Below are positions 42,885 through 56,100 of a DNA stretch of 64,000 nt, in pieces; positions within the stretch are counted from its first letter, which is position 1, and each line of letters starts with the position of its first letter. Source of the stretch: Apostichopus japonicus (taxonomy: Eukaryota > Echinodermata > Holothuroidea > Aspidochirotida > Stichopodidae); contig NC_092578.1 in assembly GCF_037975245.1 (NCBI RefSeq), positions 248,001 through 312,000 on the forward strand, written 5' to 3'. The translations under genes were made by a program, and so were the position numbers. Below the pieces are notes generated by a model. The model was not told the DNA's origin, ran no database searches, and saw only the letters and a list, made by a program, of their open reading frames with translations.

Positions 42885-44300
42885 ATCATGTCACCTTGTT
42901 GGACTTTAAGCTTGGACTTTAAACCATGTCTCCTAGTTGGACTTTAATCTTGGATGTTAAACCATTTCCCCTTGTTGCACTATCATCTTGGGATGTCAGA
43001 CCATGTCCCCTTGTTGCACTGTCATCTTTGGTGGTCAGACCATGTCCCTTTGTTGCACTGTCATCTTGGATGTTAGAACATGTCCCCTTGTTACACTGTC
43101 ATCTTGGATGTTAAACCATGTGCCCTTGTTGCACTATCATCTTGGGATGTCAGATCATATCCCCTTGTTGCACTATCATCTTGGGATGTTAGGCCATGTC
43201 CCCTTGTTGCACTGTCATCTTGGGATGTTAGACAATGTCCCCTTGTTGCACTGTCTTTGGATGTTAAACCATGTCTCTTTGTTGCACTGTCATCTTGGAT
43301 GTTAAACCATGTCCCCTTGTTGCACTGTCATCTTGGGATGTTAGGCCATGTCCCCTTGTTGCACTGTCATCTTGGATGTTAAACCATGTCCCTTTGTTGC
43401 ACTGTCATCTTGGATGTTAAACCATGTCCCTTTGTTGCACTGTCATCTTGGATGTTAAACCATGTCCCCTTGTTGCACTGTCATCTTGGGATGTTAGGCC
43501 ATGTCCCCTTGTTGCACTGTCATCTTGGATGTTAAACCATGTCCCCTTGTTGCACTGTCATCTTGGGATGTTAGACAATGTCCCCTTGTTGCACTATCAT
43601 CTTGGGATGTTAAACCATGTCCCCTTGTTGCACTGTCGTTAAACCATGTCTCCTTGTTAGACATTAATCTTGGACGTAAATGATGTCCTTGCTTGTTGGA
43701 CTGTAATCTTGGATGTTAGACCATATCCTCTTGTTGCACTGTCATCTTGGATGTTAAACCGTGTCCTTGTTTGACTGTAATTTTGGTATGTTAGACCATG
43801 TCCTTGATGGATTTTAATCATAAATGTTAAATCATGCCTCCTTGTTGGACATTAATCTTGGACGTAAACGATGTCATTGTTTGACTGTAATCTTGGATGT
43901 TAGACCATATCACTTTGTTGGACTGTACAATCTTGGATGTTAAACCATGTCCTTGTTGAACTTTAATCTTGATCAAGATCATGTCCCCTTCTTGGAATTT
44001 AATCTTTGATGTTCGACCATGTCCTCTTGTTGGACTGTAATCTTGGACGTTAAACCATATCCTTGTTGAACTTTAATCTTGGCTGTTAAACCATGTCCTC
44101 AAATTGGACTGTAATCTTTGTATGTTATGTCCCTTGTTGGTACGTAATCTTTAGATGTCCGGCCATGCCCCCATGTTGAACCTGCATCATTGTATGCTAG
44201 ACTATGTCCTCTTGTCGGACTTTATTCTTTGTATGTTAGACAATGTCCTCTTGTTGGACTTAAATTATGGATATTAAACCATGTGCCCTTGTTGGAACGC
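42885..44300. repeat. 38-bp minisatellite
   Basis: The unit is 38 bp with CCATGTCCCCTTGTTGCACT and GTCATCTTGGATGTTAAA. It is homogeneous from about 42960 to 43640 and increasingly degenerate to 44300, about 36 units. Overlapping + strand frames (LLHCHLG- and LVALSSWDV-type peptides) are artefacts of the array. Confidence 0.93.
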
Positions 44301-47035
44301 AATCTTAGGATGTTAGTGTATTAGGGCTTAGGCTCATTTGCCGTGTTGTCTAAGAATTGCCAGCCTATCCACAGCGGATAGGACTATGCAATAATACTAG
44401 ATGTAAGTATCGTATTGCTGTTTAACTTCAAGTATGATAACATAACGAACAATTTGGGAAACCCCTACACTCACCCTGAAAGTGTATCTGCTCGAAATTA
44501 TTCATATGGTTGCTCTCGGGATTTGTGACTTGTGGAACCGTTCTGGGTATACGTCTCGTTATCCGATTTGGGCTGATTTGACTGCTGAAATATAATCCCC
44601 TTTTATGTTTTACCATTACCAATGAGGTCACATACTATCTTAAAGATAATAGTATTTGTATATCTGTTAAGTTTATAAACAACACCCAGATATGTCAATA
44701 TTGCAAGAAGATGTGTTTGTATTCTGGCTGCAGATAAATGACCTTTATCCCCCATATTTACTGAGTGGGTTTGGAGTACATAATGGTAATCCATCAAATA
44801 GTTTTTATAACAGGATATGGTACTACATGAGTGGTTATAGTGCTTTATGACCGATAGAGGTATAATAATGAGAATAAATATAGGCATAGTAGGAGTTTTA
44901 TGTACACTGTCTGAGACAAATCTTCTTCTTTTTCTTAAAATATGAACATAATACTTTAGGTGACCTTTGAGACTATTTGTTGTTGATAATACTGATCGGT
45001 ATAAGAACAAGTTCCAAAGCGCATCAAAGGCGAGGGCTCTAGCACCAATTCTGGTATGTACCATTGATAGAAAAAGTATGAGGAGCAGAATTATGAGCAC
45101 ATGTGTGGTCAAACAGGAACTTCTAAACAGTTATATACACAAATGTCAAATCACCATGTTGATGTGTCAGATATACTGAACCAGGGTTTGATATAACGTG
45201 ACCATTACGCAATATGTATACAGCAGCTTATTATTATGCTATCTTGATGACCATTTTAACCTCAGAGCACCGATTGATCACTGTGTCCATCGCTGTGCCA
45301 TGTTGACTTAGGACATGCCCATTTAATCCTCACAGAGAGAGAGCGCAATGATCATGCGATTGTCTTGAACTTCCTTCTGTTAACGAGGACGATCCTCACA
45401 AACACTTCCTCGTTGTTCCATTGGATGTGTGTCAAATGTGTACATTATTTTTATTTGAGAAGCATCTCTCAATTTGTGTGCTCATTTGATGTAATGAGCT
45501 TTTCTTGAATGACTGCGGTTTTTTCATGTCAAGGGGATCTATAGAGTGTTGATATCATTCACACACAAAGCTGAGACATTCACGATGGTTCTTAGGTTAA
45601 CAGTTCTGTGTGATCCTCAATCAATGGATTTCGACGTCAGCTCAAGAGAGGTAACCTAATTGAAAGTGCGATGCAAGTAAGTGTGTATTGGCTGTTTGAA
45701 ATGACGCCCTGTCAGTAAGTTCTCCCTGTTTATTGATGATGCTGATCATGGTGCAGTTTGGTTGTCGTTGTATCAGAGTAACCCTATGTGACAGAGTAAC
45801 TGTGTGAAACAGAGTGACAAAGTAACGTATGTGACACTAACACGTGAAAATGACGTATGAGACATGCATCTTCGACTAGGGGCAAATAGGGCAATCAAAT
45901 TATTCAGCATTCTATGTTATCAAATCAGGGTGCTAGCTAGTAGAAAACGATCCGTATGGTATGAATCATCGTACGTTCGGTCGAATAAAAAAAGCATCCT
46001 ATCGTTTGACGAAACACGTATAGTTATTGCAAAACAAACATAATTTAGGATTCATAAATAGGCATAGCAGGATTTTTTCCTTTGTATCTCTTTACGTGTG
46101 TGTGTGTGTTTGTTTACTATGCGTGTCATAGCATGAGCCTTGTGAGTCTTTGTTCCTCCATAATGATCACCTCTGAGATATTCATCGGAAAGCATTATGA
46201 TAGAGTTCGGAGGTGCAAAAATAACAAAGTAAATTCTTGACTTATTCGGGAACCTGGTTGTATCGGTCTAAATGACAGCCCCTCTGGTACTGACCCGCTG
46301 TATACGATCAGATTATACTTCCTCTTTTCTAGTGGTTGCAAACATGATCCTGTTGCCGTCTGTTTTGTATGATAGTCATTTCAGTAAACTCACCACGTAC
46401 CCTCATATGTTGCACTCATGGTGTGTCACTGTCGCACATAGATTCATACAACATTCAAAGTCACTCATAGATCACATTATCTAACTATAGCACAAGTCAT
46501 TTGTAGCACACTGACATAAATACAAAAGGCCTATACATATAGGTACAGCTATATCACATGTATAATTAGCTTACAAAGTACACACCTAATCCACTAACAG
46601 ACCCCTCATGTGTACCCCGTAGGGACACATATAACCCACCCCGTGCATTTGCTAATCGTACGGTATGTCAGTATAATGTATGCCTGATGTATACTTTACA
46701 ACTTGTACAAGGGAACCAAAGGATGTGGCGGCGCAAACGCGAGTAAATTGTATACATTTATACATAGGCTATCGTGCCTGAACTACGAGGCAGAACACGT
46801 CATTTGACCCAATTACCTCACCCAATCGCTGCCCAGTCTAGATTGTGATGGTAAAATCTCTATTTAAATGGTCCTTTTTGCAAAACTAGATTCACAAAAA
46901 CTCGAGAGTAGCCTACTGCACTACAGAAGTCCACGCTGCAGTAATCACCGTATGATTCTCTAGTACAATATAGGAAGCCTCTTTATATACAGTGAAACAG
47001 AAAGGCGTCAGATGGTCACAGTAAACATGGTTCGT
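44301..47035. other. Intergenic; one unexplained open frame
   Basis: A minus-strand frame at 44603-45112 (169 residues, hydrophobic start MTTHVLIILLLILFLSM) has no domain I recognise and no splice or repeat context. I would not call it a gene without transcripts. Nothing else is supported. Confidence 0.35.
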
Positions 47036-47043
47036 GCTAAGAG

Positions 47044-48040
47044 CACTGGCGGATCCAAGGGGGGGCCAAGGGGGGCCATGGCCCCCCCCCCCAAAGGTGA
47101 GCCAAAAAGTGTTTCCGAACATCCGCTAAATCATATGATTGGAAATTAAAAAAATCGAGAGGAATGGCAGTGGTAGACTAGTCTTAACCTTTTCGTTTTC
47201 TGGTGTAAAATTAAATGCAGAGCTCCCAACTGACCCGCAATTCGCGGGAATTAGACCCGCATTCTAACACCCAAACCCGCTGACCCGCACAAGCGTCCGA
47301 AAAAACCGCATTGTAATTGTCAAGTATACATAAAAAATTTGCATCAATTTTTGACTTAGCAACCATCATTTCTTTAGCATTTAGCATAATAGAGTATAAA
47401 ACCTCCTTTGCAGCATCATTTGAACCTCAAATTAGCCTATATTTCTTTTCATTGGGGCGAGCAGCGAACATTTTCATGCCACGGGAAAGAATGAATTATC
47501 ACCTACTATTCAATTTATTGATGTTACACACAAAAAAAATGCATATTTCTCAGAAAATTTTGGGTGACAAAAGCCTTTCTAAGTGCCACCATTTTACATG
47601 TAGGCATCACCAGGATTCCCTCCCCCAGGACGGCGATTCGTGGCATGGACCAGCATTTGCCTTCTCAAGAGTTGGGAGCTATGTAAATGTATGAGCATGA
47701 GGATTTACAGTTTAACACCATTTTGCAGTTACAGGCTGGTTGTAAGAAATTTATAACCTATGAGAAATAAAATTTCTTGAGAAAGATGATCCCAACTTTG
47801 TTTTATAAATATTTTAGAAAATTACACCTGGGAAACATTTTTTTTAGAAGTAAATTAACATCACCATTGTACACTTTTGTCGCACCAAATTGCATCTGAG
47901 GGCATTCAGCAATAGAAAATTTTCCAAAGGGGAGGGGGCACCCCCTCCCCTTAGTGCCCCCCTCCCCTTAGACCCCTCCCCCATATGTACTCTAATGCCA
48001 CTTTCGCCCCTCCCAAACAAAGGCCCTGGATCCGCCAGTG
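47044..48040. mobile_element. hAT-like element (997 bp), possibly with a nested MITE
   Basis: The left end is CACTGGCGGATCCAAGGG. The right end in reverse complement is CACTGGCGGATCCAGGGC. The perfect 8-bp duplication GCTAAGAG flanks it at 47036-47043 and 48041-48048. Inside, AGCTCCCAACT near 47220 and AGTTGGGAGCT near 47670 form a second inverted pair that may mark a nested insertion. A 125-residue frame at 47317-47694 has no recognised transposase motif, and I take the element as non-autonomous. Confidence 0.82.
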
Positions 48041-48059
48041 GCTAAGAGAGTGTAATAAA

Positions 48060-50440
48060 TTGTCAGATATTACCTTAATTGGTGCCGATTAAATTTAGTT
48101 AAATTTAGTGAATGGTTGCTATGATATGGATATATGTATGATAAGGCAGACTACGGCTTCCAAGTTTGTTTTTGACGCTTTCCCACCTGTAATGATATCC
48201 ATAAACTCCATATTGTTTTGTTGTTGTTACGTGTGATCGTTTAGGTTCGGTGGCCTGGTCGCGACATAAATCTTCAGAGGTATTCGTATTAATTTCTTGT
48301 CAAAGAGATCAGATCTCTTTGCAAACGGTAGGGTGTAAGCTTTGATATATATAAAAACAAACACACACGCATGCGGACATTATATAATCAAAGCAATGGA
48401 CATCCACCAACCTCCCCCAATTCCGATTAATAAATATATATTTTGTAATGCAAACTTTGCAATTATCATGAAAATAGAACATGCTGTCGTGATACATTTT
48501 AAAAGTTAGGTCAATTAAATGAATTTATTTTGTTAATGTTCTTTATCTTCACACTAATCGGTATTCCAGCTGAAGGGATGTTTCAAAGAAAGGAGTGTTC
48601 AGCAGGTTTTTTAATACCAGACCGTATTTAGGGAAGGGTGGCACGAGCCACCGCTTCTAATGCTATTGGACTCTTCGTTTTTCCCCCGCTGATATGAATC
48701 AGGTTCACACAAGTGGTGACTGTGGTGTACGTACCTAGTTATTCAACAGTATTAAACACACTATAGCACATGTAGTAAAGTTGAAGGAACTATACACATA
48801 TGGAAGTTTTAGGATTAGGTTTAAACATTTGTCGCTATTGGGAAATATGCTTTTCTTTCATAACAGTTTCGCATTGCAACACAGCCCTTTTGCAGTTCCT
48901 GTTTCCGAAACTATTTTCGACGTGTTGATCTTATCCGTTGTGTATGCCTCATTGGTTCACTTGATTTCGCTTCCTTGTAAACGATAACGAATCGAGTGTA
49001 AGGTGAAGATTGTGTCACAGTTTATATTAACGTCTAACCAGACATACGCCATGTCTTGTATTGTGGACAATTGTAAATATTTCACACGTGGAACACCGCT
49101 AACTGACTCGATAGCAGCGCCTGGTTTTGAACAGGAACTTATGACAAACTTACTTGATTGTGAGTAAATATACACCGTTAATTGATGGATATGCACCATT
49201 CTCATAGATTGCACCGTTTCCGTAATATTACATATACTGTTGCAATTATTTAGTACTCGCACATTCTGTAATGTGTTGCACCTTTAATTTTACTGTTATG
49301 CCATCTTAAAAGATTAGGGGTTTCAATGAACTTTTACTATTACATCTTCCAATGATAATATGGAAATGCACATTTTATACCATTGTTATAGTTTGTTGCG
49401 TATACCGTTAATTCAAATTGCATCTGTTGTATGGATTACACCATTATGTTTTGTTAACACGTTGTCAAAGATTGGATTTTTCACTTATACTGTTTTACCG
49501 CAGTTATCAATTAATCGTACTGTTGTAATATTACACTATATACTCTCACAACATTGCTGAATATAACACTTTACCTTTGCTGGTTATAGGAACTACTATT
49601 TATAAACTTTTCACCATTATAATAGATTTTACCGTTCTGCTATATTGTTACATTGTTGTTGGTTATGGTTGTACCTTACCATGTAGTTTATTGTCTTTTG
49701 TTACATATTACATTATTATACTCTTGCACTGTGGTTAAAACATAACTATACTATATATTCTCCATGTAGTTACAGTGTCAGTGTTAACGATGCCACGTTA
49801 CAGAGTTTTTTTTTTATTGTGTAGATTCCATGGAAGTTCTATATACTCTTAAATCACCGTCGTTAATTCTCAAATGCTGCTCGAAACTGACATATTTATG
49901 TGACGTCATTATAGGCTGCAGAAGAACAAGAAATATGTAGTTGTCTTGTTGATAAGTAGGTGGTGTTGTATTATTATGCCTAGTATAGCATACATGCCAG
50001 GATATTCAGTAGAAAGAGGTATGGTATTGTTGCGTGACTGGGTGCGTGTGTGAAACTTGATCAATCATCTGACCACAGCAGAATGAATTCAATGGAGATC
50101 TTCCGTATATTCAGAGTACACTAACAGATAAGGTGTCTGATGGGTCGCTTCCAAGAAGAGAAATATACAATGACATACAACAATTTTAGTGGACTGAAGG
50201 AAGAGTGTCAGAACGGTTCTTGTCATTACATGTTGAGTTTTAGTGTATAAAGTGGTTTCATTCCTTGCCTAAGAAATCTACAGTACGTGGCCGTTTTGAA
50301 TGTGTACATGTGTGTTTATTGATTTTATACTTCGGCTTGCAAACACTAAAATTCATAAAATAAATACCTAACATGAATTTAGGGAAACACAATTCACGAA
50401 GGAAATCCTCATTACGTTATTCGCTTTTCTTTCATTTTAG
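48060..50440. other. 5' flank or intron of the TPR-TIR gene
   Basis: No coding region is supported. The downstream exon needs at least one upstream exon that leaves one base of a split codon. Such a short exon could lie here but cannot be picked out by eye. Confidence 0.4.
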
Positions 50441-52320
50441 ATGATGCAGAGTGCGTGGCGCTCCTCGAAATTATGGAAATTGGTGCTGACGTCATCGGAG
50501 AGCAAGGATGCCACCTAACATGGGCGGAACTGCGCAATCTGTCTAAAGAGAATCTCAGCTTGAGTTGGACAGTGATTAAAGACAGGGTCGTAGACTACAC
50601 AGAGTTGCCAAGCTACTATTGTGCACTGCTTAATCTCAAGGGATTTGTCCGCTATATGCTAGAGGACGAATCTACGGCAGAAACCATATTTAGAGGCCTT
50701 TTAGAGATAGACAGCGAAAACATTTGTACTCTAGGAAACCTAGCCGTTCTCTGTTATCGGCAGTCTCGACTTGCTGAACACAGAGAATATGAATGTCGCC
50801 TAAGAAAAGTTGTGAAGAGGAAAAGTCCGTTGCTCCGTGCGCGTGCGTATTTCGATCGTGCCCACAGTATTCGACACTTTGAACAAGATAAGCGTAAATT
50901 CACGTACATTCCGTTCATTAAGAAAGCCGTTGAAATAGCAAAGGATGTAGAAGAAAGAGAAAAGAGTGAGTGGCTGTTTGATTTCGGATTAGCTCTTTAT
51001 AGAAAGGACTGTCAGTTAATTGTGGGGCATGGTGCCGAAGCAGCTCTAGAAGCAGGCTTTCGTGAAGCGGCTCGCTGTTTCTATGCAGTCATCCAAACGA
51101 ACAGTTCCTTTCCCGGTAATACGGCCTTAGCTTGGGTTTTTCTTGGAATATTACTGCAGAATCAACGAAGTCGAAAGTTTGAGGTTTCGCTCACAGAAGA
51201 AACACAGTTACACTACTTAAATGCATTGGATTGCTTCAACAAAGCTCTCAGTCTTCAGCCAACTCATCCAATAGTGCTTCGTCGTGTCGGGGCGGAAATG
51301 GTCAAATTGAAGGAATTTGAAAGAGCGAGGACGTTGCTGGACGCCTCTCTTAAACAAGAGAAATCTTGGTTTGCGTACAGACATCGAGGCCTCCTAAACC
51401 TTGCTGTATACGAGGATGGTATCAGAACCAAGGAAAGACATGATAGTTACCTTGTAGAAGCACAGCAAGACTTCGAATCTGCAATCCAAGTTAAACAAGT
51501 GCACGCAGACTTTTCTGATTTAGGTTATGTTTTGTACTTGCGAGGTAATTACCACGCAGCTCTCCATCAGTTCAGTCGTGCAGCAAGATCAGCCTCTGAC
51601 GATAACTTCAACCCTGCAGTAACCCATCGTAGGTGGGCACTTTGTCTGAGAGCCATTCATGAACCCACTGGAGCTTCAAAGCAAGAGGAAAAGGCCAGGG
51701 AAGTTGAAATACACCTTAGCAGACACGCGAATGCAATTGAAGAGGCTTTTCACGGGCATGGTATCAATTGTCAGGGATTTGAATGTGACTTGGAAAGATT
51801 CAACTACTCTGGGGAAGAGAGGCTTGGATTCGTTAATATATTATCTGAAGAGCGCCACCCACTATCACCGATAGGTCATCCCTACATGTCTCTTCCCAAT
51901 CACCATTCAGTCTACAAATATGACTTTTTTGTCAGCTTTTCGCACATTGACCACAAATGGACACTTTTTTTCTTTCGTAAATTAGAAAGAGAACTTGAGC
52001 TCAAAGGCTGCATCCGATATCGCGACTATGAATGTGGAAAGGCTATAGCTGCAAACATTAGCACATCAATCCGAAAATCAGCTAAAATATTAGTCATTAT
52101 CAGCCCAGATTCTCTCAACGACCCTTGGTGTAAGTTTGAAGTGCAAAAATCACACGCTGAGAGTTTAACACGTAACCACGTGAGCTTGATCCCGATTATG
52201 TTACGAATGTGTAAAATACCGGAGGAGTTTGAATTGACCACGTACATAAAATGTCAGGATGGTCAATTCTCTGTGGATGATTGGCACAGACTGAGCAAAA
52301 GTCTGCTTAAGAAAGTCTAG
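50441..52320 (+). CDS. TPR-TIR protein (TTC22-like), large 3' coding exon
   Basis: The exon starts after acceptor TTTCATTTTAG (AG at 50439-50440) and stays open to TAG at 52318-52320. With no in-frame ATG at its start, it joins an unseen upstream exon that supplies one base (frame from 50443, reading DAECVALLE). The first in-frame Met in the exon is at 50473. Numbering residues from 50455: about 1-420 is alpha-helical with TPR-like motifs, including ALDCFNKALSLQPTHP and YLRGNYHAALHQFSRAA, and resembles vertebrate TTC22. A TIR domain fills about 487-618, starting YKYDFFVSFSHIDHKW. It has SPDSLNDPWCKFEV, where Glu562 sits at the position of the TIR NADase catalytic Glu, though TLR adaptors share this residue. 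Whether it is an NADase or a scaffold is open. No signal peptide or membrane segment is seen. Confidence 0.88.
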
Positions 52321-53040
52321 GTCTTGAACAACAAGTATACTTTAGAACATTAGTTAAATAGTTATTGGTATGGGGGCTGGGGATGGGAGGCAGCATTAGA
52401 AAACAAACAACGTTGTCAAAATATATGCAGCGATAAGCCGCAATTTAAGTATATCTGCTGAATTATATATGAAACATAATGTAAATATCTCCCGGAAAAT
52501 CTTTCCATGAAAAATTTAAAAAAAGAAGAAAAGCGAGCTATGAATAACAGGAATGAATTGCCAAATGAGCATTGTTGATTTATATTGAATTACATTTTTA
52601 TTTATTTATTTATTTATTGGGAATCGATGAGCTTTATCAGATATCTGAGTACAGAAGAGATAATTCATCCAAAATCATATCATGATTTCCTGGGTTTATG
52701 AATGCCAAACTTATCTGGTGATATCCAGAATTGATTTGAAGGTAACCTCTCATTTCATATAACTCATTTTGAGAAAGTCACAATTTATTCTGCAACATTT
52801 AAAATTGAATGAAATATATTCAAATTTGATGTACCCAAAATGGGTCAATAGTAGTTTGATATATCTAGGGATATCCAAATTACAATTATAATTTAGAGAT
52901 CAGTTCAGTCTTTGGAAGCTTGCAGGTTTATGGCCTTTTTGTGCAAATAAAACAGAACTTAGAATCTATAACCAAAATTTGGGTTTACAAAATTTGTATT
53001 GTGGTCAGCAAATGCCATCCCTGATACCTGTCACTGTTAA
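52321..53040 (+). other. 3' flank of the TPR-TIR gene
   Basis: AATAAA at 52946-52951 is a candidate polyadenylation signal. An ATTT run (TTTATTTATTTATTTATT) lies at about 52600-52618. No further gene. Confidence 0.45.
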
Positions 53041-53042
53041 GA

Positions 53043-53131
53043 CCTTGGTAAGTGTATTTTAAGTTTGGATATTCTAGATATAACTCCACAAATATTGCAG
53101 ATCTTGGTAAGTGTATCTTAATTTGGATATT
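53043..53131. repeat. 60-bp tandem pair, second copy split by the LINE
   Basis: CTTGGTAAGTGTAT...TTTGGATATT occurs at 53044-53072 and again at 53103-53131. The rest of the second unit (CTAGATATAACTCCACAAAT) is found on the far side of the LINE from 56341. So the LINE inserted into the second copy, and the 29-bp match between 53069-53097 and 56336-56364 reflects the tandem pair rather than a target-site duplication. Confidence 0.8.
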
Positions 53132-56100
53132 TCGTTTCGTTTATTTCACTTTTTTTCTTTTTTTACAATTACATTCACAATAATGTATAATACCAATGTC
53201 AAAGAAAGAAAAAAAGCATGGAAAATCTGAAAAAGCTACGCTTATACACTCATAAAGTGCAGATTCACCATGAACAAATTATATACAATACGCTAACTAC
53301 CCCCCCCCCCCTCCCCCACTTCCCAAACGGGAAGCATAAGTAGCATTATTAAATGTGATAACTTTAACGCATATATTACAAATCATTGTTTAACAAATAT
53401 AGCTTCAGTTGCTTTATGAATATTGATAAGGTTGGTGATTTTTTAAGTTTGGGTTCGAGAGTATTCCAAAATGTGGCACCAGTAAATCTTACAGACTTAG
53501 TATTTAAAACTAATCGTGGGTAATCCAAATGAATGGCAGTTGAGTGTCTAGTGTTATAACTATGGAGTTGATTATTTAAATTAAAAAAAGACTTAAACGG
53601 AGGTGGAAGTAAATCATGAAGATATTTGAAAACAAAGCTTCCAAGTTGGAGTTGATATATGTCAAAAACTGTTAAGATACTTAAATTCTTAAAAATAGGA
53701 GTAGTATGACTAAGATAATCTGATTTGCTAATCAGTCGTATCAACTTCTTTTGGAGCACAAATAGTCTATTCAGATGAACAGTATGCGCATTGCCCCAGA
53801 GAATATTACAGTACGAAAGATGAGGATAAACCAATGTATAATAAAGGGATAACAATACCTGATGAGGAACCTGAAACCTAATTTTATAAAGAATGCCAAT
53901 CGTCTTAGACACTTTAGTACAAATATAATCAATGTGGGTTTTCCAGCTTAAGAGTGGGTCAAGTTGAACTCCAAGGAACTTAACGTTTTCTGTTTCATAT
54001 ATAATTGTATTGTTCAAGATAAGTTTTAGTTTGGGTTTGGTGGAATGGTAAGTGTGAAAAACTATAAAGTTAGTTTTATTGACATTAAGAGACAACTTAT
54101 TAGCACAAAACCAATCTGCAATAGCAGAAAGTTCATTATTTAAAATACGATTATATGCATTCAAATCATTATTCTTAAATAGTATGCTAGTGTCATCAGC
54201 AAAAAGACAAAATTTAAGAATACTTGAACAATTAGGGAGATCATTGATATAAATGAGAAAAAGGAGCGGTCCTAGAATAGATCCCTGAGGAACACCACAA
54301 GTTATATTACAATAAGCTGAAACGTGTTCACCAATAATAACACTCTGTTTACGATCTGATAGGTAATTTCGAAACAACTGTAACGCAAGTCCCCTAATCC
54401 CATAATGACTTAGTTTGTTTAATAATATATCATGATTGACCGTATCAAAAGCTTTTGATAGGTCTATAAATATTCCAAGGGTAGACTGCTTATTATTAAA
54501 ACCAGTAGTAATAAAATCAATGACGTCAAGGCCAGCCATACTAGTTGAACGATTTTGACGAAAACCATACTGATTATCGGAAATTATGTTGTTGCTATTT
54601 AGAAAAGTTATAGTTCTGGAGTAGATAATTTTCTCAATTATTTTAGATAGAGAAGTGAGTACTGAAATTGGTCTATAATTTGACAATTCATCAGTTTTAC
54701 CTGTCTTAAATATAGGTGTTACTCTAGCAAGTTTGGCAGAATTTGGGAATATACCAGTTGATAGTGAAATATTAAAAATATGAGATAATGGCCGGGCAAT
54801 AACATGTGAAATAGATTGTAGAATGCGTACTGATATACCGTCAAACCCAGATGCAGAATTCCTCTTAAGTTTACTGATAATATTGATAATTTCTGAAGGA
54901 TTACTAGGAGACAAAAATAAAGAATTTGTACAAGAGCCTCTTAGGAAATCATTAAACACCGCATTACAAGTAGGAATTTTCTCAGCCAGGGAAGGACCAA
55001 TTAGTGTAAAGAAATCGTTAAATGCGTTTGCAATATCATTGTCATTAGTCAAAACGCTTCCATTGTGATTAATCTTTGAAATTTTGTGTAACTTAGAATT
55101 GTCTGTAATTAGTTTATTAATTATTTTCCATGTTTTATTCAAATTGTTTTTATTATTCTCAAACATATTAAGGTAATATAATTCTTTAGCCTTCCTGGTA
55201 ACACTGGTTGTTTGATTTCTGTAGACTGAATATTTGACTTTATTTTCAGGAGTAGGATTTTTTATATAATTCTTAAATAAATTATTCTTATGTCGAATAG
55301 ATTTCAAAACACCTCTTGTTAGCCACGGTGATGAAAGTCGTCTATTCTTAGAAGTAACTTTTTGTAAAGGGCAGTGCTTATTATAAATAAGTAAGAATGT
55401 ATTGATAAAACCATCATAAGATATGTCAACATCGTTTGTTGAATATAGCCATTCCCAATCTAGACAATCAAGTTCTGCAACTAGGTTAAACAAACTTGTA
55501 GGTGTAATTTTCCTTTTATAAAATACAGAATGGTTATTGCCAGAGTTAGTAGGTTGATTTAAACTTTGAATGTAATAGACTGGTAAATGATCACTTATGT
55601 CAGAAAGTAAAATACCCGAAGTAAATGAACCGATTAAATTATTGCAAAAAATATTATCCAGCAAAGTTGCAGAATTTTCAATAATGCGAGTGGGTTTTGT
55701 AATCAATGGTAAAAAAGAAGATGAGTACAATATATCTAGGAAATTCGTTGTAGTATTGTCGGTACCATACTTTAATAAATCTATATTAAAATCACCCAGT
55801 AGGATTATGTTTTTATTCGTGTTATTAATAGTATCTAATAAAGGAGATAGGTCCTCGATGAAAGTCGGTATTGAGTTTGCTGGGGGACGATAAACTACAC
55901 CAACAATAGTATTTTTACTCTTATTTGAGATTATTTCAACAAACATTGATTCAAAATTATTAGAATTGTGCATTAGGTCATCCCGAATAATATAATTAAT
56001 ATGGCTTGCAATATAAAATCCAACACCACCACCTCTTTTGTTAGGTCTATCACGATTAATGAAGTTATAATTAGGAATGGACAACATTTGTACTGGTGTA

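Noticed and set aside
42926..43683. Frames with LLHCHLG and LVALSSWDV repeats
   Set aside because: Artefacts of the 38-bp array, present in overlapping frames.
44603..45112. 169-residue minus-strand frame as a membrane protein gene
   Set aside because: A hydrophobic start alone is weak in AT-rich DNA. No domain, splice sites or conserved motif could be seen.
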